DNA of 46,795 bases, from positions 1 through 46,795 of the forward strand of contig JAHIFE010000201.1 of NCBI GenBank assembly GCA_018901125.1, written 5' to 3'. Of the stretch, positions 1-4,827 are shown piece by piece. The number at the start of each line of letters is the position of its first letter. The stretch's first letter is position 1. Origin of the DNA: Pseudomonadota bacterium. GTDB lineage: Bacteria; Desulfobacterota; Desulfobacteria; Desulfobacterales; RPRI01. Position numbers and translations under genes: made by a program. A model generated the notes under the pieces. That model ran no database searches and was not told the origin of the DNA. It worked only from the letters and a program-made list of their open reading frames with translations.

Positions 1-14
1 ATCCGTTCGGCTCA

Positions 15-144
15 GTTCAACAACATTTTATCAACCATCCCGCTCGCTTAAATATTACTTGCAGGTTTTACAAAGATTTACTATAGAATACAGCCATATG
101 GTTTTATTTGGGCGGGACAATTGATAAAACGCTATTCGTTATAA
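15..144 (+). other. attC-like recombination site 1 (integron cassette boundary)
   Basis: R''-like box GTTCAAC at 15-21 and R'-like box GTTATAA at 138-144 enclose two long complementary arms (26-43 and 112-129). The arms form 9 and 6 base pairs around a 3-nt mismatch. The AAC...GTT polarity, the size of about 130 bp and the gene beginning just downstream fit an attC site. The R boxes pair only partly, so this is less certain than sites 3 and 6. Confidence 0.55.
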
Positions 145-172
145 ATTACAAATAGCAAAAGGATAAAATAAC

Positions 173-409
173 ATGCAAAATAAAACAGAATTTACATGTT
201 ACGGCTGTGGACAAATAGAACTTCATAATGGCTCTATCCCTCCGAGTTGGTCGATATTAAATCTTCTTGGTGTTTCTCAAGTTTTTTGCTCTGGTTGCGT
301 GTACCATTTCGACCATCGTACTGGTCCAAATTATTCTGCCGACATCTCTCCTTCAATGAAGGAAGGGCTTCAACGGCGGCATAAACTTGTTTTTGAGAAT
401 GGTCAATAA
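173..409 (+). CDS. small cassette protein with two Cys pairs (unknown function)
   Basis: I do not recognise this 78-residue protein. It has CYGCG near residue 9 and FCSGC near residue 38, two CxxC pairs about 30 residues apart that could hold a zinc or iron in a ribbon-like fold. There is no signal peptide or membrane segment. A weak ribosome site (AAAGGA) lies about 9 nt before the ATG, and the gene starts 29 nt after attC-like site 1 in the direction expected of a cassette gene. Its 3' two thirds overlap a minus-strand ORF (234-575) that has a better ribosome site, so one of the two may not be expressed. Confidence 0.5.
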   Translation: MQNKTEFTCYGCGQIELHNGSIPPSWSILNLLGVSQVFCSGCVYHFDHRTGPNYSADISPSMKEGLQRRHKLVFENGQ

Positions 410-575
410 AGCTGATTAAATCTTCAATACAATATTTTACTCCTCCAGAACGCCCGAAGAGAATACCTGATTCCTCTATAAGTCCTTCGGCGAAAAGCTG
501 TTCTGAATCCGCTGTAAAGGCATTTGCCCTTTCGCACCATGCGATAACAAGAGACTCAATTGTTACGTATTTCAT
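234..575 (-). CDS. hypothetical protein, antisense to the 173-409 ORF
   Basis: This 113-residue ORF is unrecognised. It is preceded by a good ribosome site, GGAGTG, 3-4 nt before the ATG. The first ~75 residues have the alternating hydrophobic and charged composition of a real soluble helical protein, with no Met-poor or stop-prone look. The last ~40 residues are polar and lie opposite the 173-409 ORF. It runs against the usual orientation of cassette genes, though reversed cassettes exist. Either both genes are real and converge with a 176-bp overlap, or only one is made. Confidence 0.45.
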   Translation of the reverse strand: MKYVTIESLVIAWCERANAFTADSEQLFAEGLIEESGILFGRSGGVKYCIEDLISFIDHSQKQVYAAVEALPSLKERCRQNNLDQYDGRNGTRNQSKKLEKHQEDLISTNSEG

Positions 576-588
576 AACACACTCCTTT

Positions 589-638
589 TTATAACCAAGT
601 GCTCCAGCGGATAGAACCGCTGAGCTTTAACGTTAAAC
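589..638 (+). other. attC-like recombination site 2 (compact)
   Basis: R''-like TTATAAC (589-595) and R'-like GTTAAAC (632-638) flank arms 601-610 and 617-625. These form nine base pairs with one unpaired C at 604 on the 5' arm, the extrahelical-base signature of attC sites. At 50 bp it resembles the short attC sites of mobile-integron cassettes. It lies between the cassette gene pair at 173-575 and the next cassette. Confidence 0.6.
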
Positions 639-852
639 TGAAAAAATATATGATACTGAGCGCTTTTGTTGTACTACACGAATTATCAGAGACCACGGCA
701 TATGGCATTTTCAAAAAAGAGGCTTCGTCAATGTTTATTGGAAAGACCGAACGAAAAAAGAAAGATGGTTTTTCCGGGTTGGGTTGGTGCTTTTATCGCT
801 ACCTCTTACAATTGCTTTCTCGGTCGGCATATGGCAAAAAATAAACGTTTAA
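637..852 (+). pseudogene. cassette ORF without a clear start; C-terminal membrane segment
   Basis: An open frame runs from a TAA at 634 to a TAA at 850-852, but contains no ATG, GTG or TTG at a sensible place. Its second half is convincing: a basic stretch (VYWKDRTKKERWFFRV) followed by a ~20-residue hydrophobic helix and the tail WQKINV. Its stop falls inside the R'' box of attC-like site 3, as many cassette genes end. I read it as a small membrane protein whose 5' end is lost or frameshifted. The other two frames here have ATG starts but less protein-like composition. Confidence 0.35.
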
Positions 853-932
853 CAAATCAATTAACCCAACGCCGAGTAAGTACATTTGAAATCCATTAAC
901 GGTGGCGGCGTGGGTTATTTCCGGCGTTAACC
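847..932 (+). other. attC-like recombination site 3
   Basis: R'' box GTTTAAC (847-853) and R'-like GTTAACC (926-932) flank two arms, 862-874 and 906-917. The arms form 12 consecutive base pairs interrupted by one extra A at 868 on the 5' arm. This combination (polar AAC...GTT ends, imperfect long hairpin, single extrahelical base) is what defines attC sites, so this is one of the two clearest in the array. Confidence 0.75.
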
Positions 933-944
933 CGTGGATAGAAA

Positions 945-1097
945 ATGATAAAAGATTACTACCACAATCAATTTCGAGCCGATCTGACGAAATTCATGCC
1001 AGATGCGAGAGTGCCGTATTTCGGGCATAGCTGGGAGAAGTTTTGGGGACGCCCTTTAGTTTTAAAGTTAATATCTAAAAGGAATATAATAACTTAG
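945..1097 (+). CDS. 50-residue cassette ORF, unknown
   Basis: An ATG 13 nt after attC-like site 3 opens a 50-codon frame ending at TAG 1095-1097. The product begins MIKDYYHNQF and is aromatic and basic, with no membrane segment or known motif. There is only a weak GTGGA as a ribosome site. Its position immediately after an attC-like site, on the same strand as the other cassette genes, is the main support. It could be chance. Confidence 0.35.
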   Translation: MIKDYYHNQFRADLTKFMPDARVPYFGHSWEKFWGRPLVLKLISKRNIIT

Positions 1098-1319
1098 GCT
1101 TACAAACAACTGCTCTTCTGCCTGATAATATCAAATGTTGCCGCCAGATGCGCTATCGCTTCAGCCTTAGGATTCGGTGGCGCATCCATCCTTTTCAAGA
1201 TAGGTCTAAATCCGATTTCATAGCATAAACAAACGCTACTTCAGACCGATCTCCCCGGATAAGAACTTGGACTTTCACCTCATAAGTTCGCGCCCATGCA
1301 GGGCGTACATAAATGGTTG
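1098..1319. other. cassette remainder without a complete gene
   Basis: No full ORF on either strand. The minus strand holds two short protein-like fragments in different frames. One reads TYEVKVQVLIRGDRSEVAFV and the other, on its downstream side, reads KRMDAPPNPKAEAIAHLA. They suggest a decayed minus-strand gene split by a frameshift. This is weak evidence. Confidence 0.25.
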
Positions 1320-1360
1320 CACATGGATTGCAATTCCGCTGCGCTACATTGCAACCAGTG
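1320..1360 (+). other. degenerate attC-like hairpin 4
   Basis: Arms 1320-1333 and 1349-1360 form 12 base pairs with two extra As (1323 and 1327) on the 5' arm, the same single-base bulge style as sites 3 and 6. The loop TTCCGCTGCGCTACA resembles loops common in attC sites. However, the flanking AAC and GTT boxes are not in the correct polarity, so it is probably decayed or rearranged. Confidence 0.35.
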
Positions 1361-1389
1361 AACCAAGTCATTCTGCATTAAGATAAACC

Positions 1390-1418
1390 TTGACAATGCG
1401 TACGCTATGACGTACCTT
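1390..1418 (+). promoter_or_regulatory. promoter and operator of the toxin-antitoxin pair
   Basis: A perfect -35 TTGACA (1390-1395) is followed after 17 nt by TACCTT (1413-1418), a weak -10. Between them lies the inverted repeat GTACG-N6-CGTAC (1400-1415), also containing GCGTACGC. Antitoxins of this class repress their own promoter through such palindromes, so this is a likely autoregulatory site. Confidence 0.45.
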
Positions 1419-1440
1419 TTGATAAAAAACGAGGTGTAAT

Positions 1441-1683
1441 ATGCCGACATTATCTGCTTCTGAGGCAAGAACTAAGCTGTATCGACTTATAGATCAAACA
1501 TCGTCATCCCACGAGCCAATCCTGATAACTGGCAAACGAGGAAATGCCGTCTTAATATCCGAGGATGATTGGCGGTCAATTCAAGAAACCATTTTTCTTT
1601 TAAACATTCCTGGTATGCGGGAATCTATCCGTGAAGGTTTAGCAACTCCATCAGAGGAATGTAAAGAGGAACTTGATTGGTGA
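1441..1683 (+). CDS. type II antitoxin, Phd/YefM family
   Basis: The product is 80 residues, the normal length of YefM-like antitoxins. The N-terminal SASEARTKLYRLID and the following TGKRGNAVLISEDDW match the Phd/YefM DNA-binding domain, which folds as a dimer and represses its own operon. The acidic C-terminal third would wrap and neutralise the toxin. GAGGTG stands 5 nt before the ATG. The stop codon overlaps the start region of the next gene, so the two are translationally coupled. The pair fills one cassette between hairpin 4 and attC-like site 5. Such pairs are thought to stabilise cassette arrays. Confidence 0.88.
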   Translation: MPTLSASEARTKLYRLIDQTSSSHEPILITGKRGNAVLISEDDWRSIQETIFLLNIPGMRESIREGLATPSEECKEELDW

Positions 1684-1943
1684 GCTGGAGACTTGTTTTC
1701 ACGAAGCAAGCACAGAAAGATGCTAAAAAAATAGCTGCCTCTGGTCTCAAAGAAAAAGCTAATACATTACTTGAAATATTGTGCGATAATCCTTACCAAG
1801 TTCCGCCTGCGTATGAAAAACTCGTCGGTGATTTAGCAGGCGCTTTTTCTCGGCGAATAAATATTCAACACCGTTTGGTTTATCAAGTCATAGACGACGA
1901 AAAAACTGTCAAAATCATTCGTATGTGGACCCACTATGAATAG
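1680..1943 (+). CDS. type II toxin, YoeB/Txe family mRNA interferase
   Basis: The 87-residue product begins MSWRLVFTKQAQKDAKKIA when read from GTG at 1680, matching the family start; a TTG three bases earlier is open but less likely. YoeB/Txe proteins are RelE-fold ribosome-dependent endonucleases. Visible family features are the NPYQ..P.YEKLVGDL block, SRRINIQHRLVYQV and the C-terminal RMWTHYE, containing the conserved Arg, His and Tyr. The GTG overlaps the antitoxin stop (TGA 1681-1683), and GAGGA lies ~9 nt upstream. Length and termini look intact, so it is probably functional. Confidence 0.9.
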   Translation: MSWRLVFTKQAQKDAKKIAASGLKEKANTLLEILCDNPYQVPPAYEKLVGDLAGAFSRRINIQHRLVYQVIDDEKTVKIIRMWTHYE

Positions 1944-1947
1944 CCGG

Positions 1948-2069
1948 AGAGAACATGTCGTTTCACACTTGATCGGGAACCCGCACCTTTTTCCCCAAAT
2001 AGCCTTGGTTGAATTAAATATTGATAAAACACTGCCGGTTTGGGTTCCCGGCAGGTGAACTTGGCTTTC
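1948..2069 (+). other. attC-like recombination site 5 (mutated R')
   Basis: AGAGAAC (1948-1954) is followed by an outer arm GTTTCACACTTG and a GGGAACCC core (1966-1987). The core pairs with 2037-2057 and the outer arm pairs with CAGGTGAAC. Unpaired T and A bases give the attC bulge pattern. The R' box reads GGCTTT where GGCGTT would be expected, a single change that may have inactivated the site. It closes the toxin-antitoxin cassette. Confidence 0.5.
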
Positions 2070-2089
2070 ATATAGAGACAAAATTAATA

Positions 2090-3010
2090 ATGAGTCGTTT
2101 TCTGTTAGATAATGAAACTGTAATTGATAGTCATACGGGTTTGATGTGGACAAAAAACGCCTCTTTTTTTGATCTTCCTATGAATTGGGACGAGGCTTTA
2201 AATACTATTAAAGAACTCAATAAGTCAGGGCTACAAGGATATCAAAATTGGAAAATTCCCAATCGTAAAGAATTGTTCAGTTTGATGAGTCATAATACGA
2301 TTAATCCAAGTCTGCCTGTTGGCCATCCTTTTACAAACGTATTTTCAAGTTACTACTGGACTTCTTCAACTTGTGCAAGGCTGCCTAACCAAGCGTGGTA
2401 TATTCATTTGGGAGGAGCCAGAGTGTTCAAAGGAATGAAATATGGTTCATATATGGTTTGGCCTGTTAGAACCGTGGAGAACCATAATAAAAGTAATTTG
2501 TTTCAAACCGGACAGAAGATCTGTTTTGATGAATGGGGTAGTATTATAGATTGTCATGATACCGGTCAAGATGGTGAAATACAGGCAGGCTTGAAGTTCT
2601 CCAAGAATCGTTTCACAAAACACGAACAGACTATCTATGATAATGATACAGGTTTGACATGGCTGCGAGATGCAACTGTCCATAAAGACATGATGAATTG
2701 GAATACGGCTTTTGATTTGATTTCAAAGATGAACAGCGAAATTGCATATGGCCATAATGATTGGCGAGTCCCAAACATTATTGAACTGGATAGCTTAACA
2801 GATATGGGCCAACATTCACCTGCGTTATCGAATGATCATTCATTCAATGATGTACAGGAGTTTTATTGGTCTTCAACCACAAGCATGTATGACATGAATT
2901 ATGCGTGGGTATTATATATGGTAGATGGAGCCATTGGCGTTGGACATAAGCCGTTATCTGAATTTTATCTCTGGCCTGTAAGGGGAAAAGAGAGAATGAT
3001 GCTTCGATAA
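2090..3010 (+). CDS. DUF1566 (Lcl C-terminal domain) protein, two tandem copies
   Basis: The 306-residue product consists of two copies of the DUF1566/Lcl domain, roughly residues 8-130 and 185-300. Each has the sequence of family landmarks DxxTGLxW near its start, a GYxxWxxPNxxEL-type core (QNWKIPNRKEL and NDWRVPNIIEL), an F/YYWSSTT-like strand and a terminal WPVRG/WPVRT. The fold is related to C-type lectins, and such proteins usually bind ligands at cell or phage surfaces. There is no signal peptide when read from ATG 2090. An earlier in-frame start at 2021 would lie inside attC-like site 5, so 2090 is preferred. The gene ends two nt before site 6, forming a one-gene cassette. Function is unknown. 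Confidence 0.8.
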   Translation: MSRFLLDNETVIDSHTGLMWTKNASFFDLPMNWDEALNTIKELNKSGLQGYQNWKIPNRKELFSLMSHNTINPSLPVGHPFTNVFSSYYWTSSTCARLPNQAWYIHLGGARVFKGMKYGSYMVWPVRTVENHNKSNLFQTGQKICFDEWGSIIDCHDTGQDGEIQAGLKFSKNRFTKHEQTIYDNDTGLTWLRDATVHKDMMNWNTAFDLISKMNSEIAYGHNDWRVPNIIELDSLTDMGQHSPALSNDHSFNDVQEFYWSSTTSMYDMNYAWVLYMVDGAIGVGHKPLSEFYLWPVRGKERMMLR

Positions 3011-3011
3011 C

Positions 3012-3081
3012 AGCTAACAAATCGCTGCATTGGATTTTACTCCGCTACGGTTCGTAAAACCAATGAGTTCAACCGTTGGCG
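3012..3081 (+). other. attC-like recombination site 6
   Basis: AGCTAAC (3012-3018) and GTTGGCG (3075-3081) flank arms 3028-3040 and 3054-3065. The arms form 12 base pairs with one extra A at 3034 on the 5' arm, the same geometry as site 3. It lies directly after the DUF1566 gene, as an attC should. With site 3 it is the best support for an integron cassette array here. Confidence 0.78.
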
Positions 3082-3193
3082 CTACTGAAAGGATCAGTAA
3101 TGGTATCGCAATTGCGCGATATGGATTGCATCTTCGGAAATCTTATAGATGAATTTGTGACCTCTGTTGTCAATAGTGTAAACCAATTTATTT

Positions 3194-3421
3194 TCATACC
3201 GCTTGTTTCAATGCGTAAAATTGCTTATCAAAGACAACCGGAGACAGATAGCCAAGTCTGGCCTGCCGCCTTTGCCGATTATAAAAAATCTCTATATATT
3301 CTGTTATGTCCCGAAATGCCTCTTCTCTGAATTCCTTATTGTATTTACCATATGGTATTCTTCCTATTGTGCCTACATTTCTATATTTTGCCTTAACATT
3401 GGTGTACACTTTTTTCAACAT
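3194..3421 (-). pseudogene. IS3-family transposase OrfB, C-terminal fragment
   Basis: The 75-codon ORF ends with the IS3/IS150-type integrase-core signature: RDITEYIEIFYNRQRRQARL followed by GYLSPVVFDKQF. In this family that block holds the end of the rve domain after the last catalytic Glu; a full OrfB has about 270-300 residues. The first ~35 codons do not match OrfB and may be a junction with other DNA. One segment, GKYNKEFREEAF, resembles an IS3 OrfA start, suggesting an internal deletion that joined the two ends. Confidence 0.65.
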
Positions 3422-3504
3422 ACCTCAATTACGCAAGATTTCAGTAATGGGTCATCAATAAAAGACTCTGGATTTTTAATTGAAATTACAGTATCGTTTC
3501 TCAT
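3415..3504 (-). pseudogene. IS256-family transposase, N-terminal fragment with frameshift
   Basis: The frame from ATG at 3504 reads MRNDTVISIKNPESFIDDP and then departs. In the next frame the DNA reads ITEILRN followed by TGA. Together they resemble the IS256 (Mutator-type) transposase start, in which a DDP(I/L)TEILR segment follows an acidic, Pro-rich leader. One frameshift and one nonsense change are therefore needed to explain it. Only about 30 of the usual ~400 codons remain. This identification is from memory of the family and moderately secure. Confidence 0.45.
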
Positions 3505-3623
3505 GGGTGTGTATACTTTACTCTTTTGTGGTCGGTTAATTGCCTGGTAACAATCAACCGATGGATGCACCACCTATCTCTCTTAACACAATTTTTGACT
3601 ATATCTCAAGGAGATTGGGTTCA

Positions 3624-3746
3624 ATGGCAAACAATCTAACCAAAGATGAATTGGAACACAGGATTCAGGAATTGGAAAGACAAGTTGACAGCCTAAAGCA
3701 AATAGAGACAGATTTAATAAGGGAGCCAGTTTCATTAATAAAATAG
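3624..3746 (+). pseudogene. truncated sensor histidine kinase, N-terminal stub
   Basis: From ATG 3624 (GGAG 9 nt upstream) the 40 codons give MANNLTKDELEHRIQELERQ and a following coiled-coil stretch to KQIETDLIRE. This is the typical opening helix of Desulfobacterales PAS-type sensor kinases, which normally continues into a 'SEEKYR' PAS domain. Here it breaks off at LIREPVSLIK and stops. The break coincides with GAGCCAGTTTCA (3723-3734), identical to the first 12 bases of one end of the MITE family found elsewhere in the window. Confidence 0.5.
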
Positions 3747-3804
3747 AAAACGAGCATGACCATAGTCCGGTTAATAGTTCAAGCGAAATGGCAAAGAAAA
3801 AGGG

Positions 3805-4488
3805 ATGAGCAAAAACAATTCTACGGACGATGATCCAATAAAGATATTTCTTGATTGGTATTTAGAAGCTCAAACAGGAATGGGCAGCCGATTCACCAAA
3901 AACCGCGTGATTTCAACAGGCACCCATCTGTTAAGAAGGATGCTTTCAGCCGTTTCTCCCTGGGCTAACCTGTTCAGGCCCGATATTGCCACCCTCGCTA
4001 CAATATCTCCTGAAAGCAGACCATCCGCAAGATCCGTTTTATTTAAGGGGCTTGTTGAGGGCGGATTTTCCTTTTATACGGATTATGAGAGCGATAAAGG
4101 CAAGGAACTTGAAATAAACCCATCAGCCGTCATGGTTTTTTATTGGCACTTCCCCCCACGCCAGGTCAGAATCGATGGAAAAGTCTGCAAGCTTTCACGA
4201 AAAGCAGCAGAAAATGACTGGAAATCGCGAACAAGGGAAAACCAGACAGCATCCTTAGCCTTAAGGCAAAGCAGTATAATAAGGGGAAGAGATGAACTTG
4301 TTGAAAAGGCGAACTATGCCAAACTCCTTTACAGGGGAAAACCCATACCCTGTCCCGATTCCTGGGGAGGCTACCGCCTGGTACCCTATAAAATAGAATT
4401 CTGGGAAGGAAGATTTGACTGGCTTCACCATAGAGAAAAGTATTTACTGAATAACGGATGCTGGGAGAAGGTATATCTTGCACCCTAA
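3805..4488 (+). CDS. pdxH: pyridoxamine/pyridoxine 5'-phosphate oxidase-like flavoprotein
   Basis: PdxH oxidises PNP or PMP to pyridoxal 5'-phosphate with FMN. The 227-residue product has the family layout: the FMN-binding SRPSARSVLFKG and FYTDYESDKGKEL blocks, RQVRIDGKV in the middle, then W.GGYRLVP..IEFWEG and the terminal YLAP. The substrate-contacting Arg of E. coli PdxH (Arg197, in 'HRLHDR') is replaced by Trp206 in WLHHR, while His208 and Arg210 are kept. The N-terminal part has an insertion around residues 30-55 (RRMLSAVSPWANLF). The gene stands alone between the IS debris and the fusion gene. PLP would serve BioA and BioF, encoded downstream. The substitution makes full activity uncertain. 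Confidence 0.8.
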   Translation: MSKNNSTDDDPIKIFLDWYLEAQTGMGSRFTKNRVISTGTHLLRRMLSAVSPWANLFRPDIATLATISPESRPSARSVLFKGLVEGGFSFYTDYESDKGKELEINPSAVMVFYWHFPPRQVRIDGKVCKLSRKAAENDWKSRTRENQTASLALRQSSIIRGRDELVEKANYAKLLYRGKPIPCPDSWGGYRLVPYKIEFWEGRFDWLHHREKYLLNNGCWEKVYLAP

Positions 4489-4827
4489 AAGTTATCCGGA
4501 ATATCAGCCTGTCTTTCCAGCTTAAACAGCAAAAAGTCAAGCATGCAAAATTTCTTGGCGTCATGACAACAGCTAATCTTATGTCAAATAAATGGCACTT
4601 ATCCTTTTTAGAATATAACAGGAAATTGGCATTGAGAGTCGTAATAAGCTGTAATTTATATATATAGGCTAAATAATATGCCAGTGCAGAATATTAGCTA
4701 AAAGAAATTAATAAATATTATAATGTGGTCCATTTTTTGCTTATTTATCATGCTTGAGAAGCATTAGCACCCCCTTTGTATAACCCCATTTCAAATATTT
4801 ATAGTTAAATATTAGGAGGAATAATAA
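4489..4827. other. intergenic region, no gene seen
   Basis: A/T-rich, 339 bp. No convincing ORF with a ribosome site. It must contain the promoter of the REC-SBP-CheW gene. TATAAT occurs near 4721, and TTGAGA near 4753 lies 19 nt from TATAAC, neither with good spacing. A strong AGGAGG precedes the ATG at 4828. Confidence 0.4.

Larger units (their letters stand above)
3158..3535 (-). mobile_element. composite remnant of insertion sequences (IS3-like and IS256-like pieces)
   Basis: On the minus strand the start of an IS256-type transposase (3415-3504) is followed by the C-terminal end of an IS3-type transposase (3194-3421). The ends TGACC (3158) and CGACC (complement of 3535) and an AGTGTA-like / AGTATA-like stretch inside them give a weak inverted-repeat impression. 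The ~380 bp cannot encode a working transposase. It abuts the last attC-like site, so the array end was a landing place for IS elements. Confidence 0.5.

Noticed and set aside
1966-2057. GGGAACCC inverted repeat considered as a transcription terminator of the toxin-antitoxin pair
   Set aside because: The loop is ~50 nt, no T-run follows, and bulges match an attC site better.
4586-4640. TGGCAC near 4592 considered as a sigma54 promoter for the REC-SBP-CheW gene
   Set aside because: The required -12 GC at the right spacing is missing.
4458-4667. 69-codon plus-strand ORF after pdxH
   Set aside because: It begins inside pdxH, lacks a ribosome site, and its translation has no protein-like pattern in the part outside pdxH.
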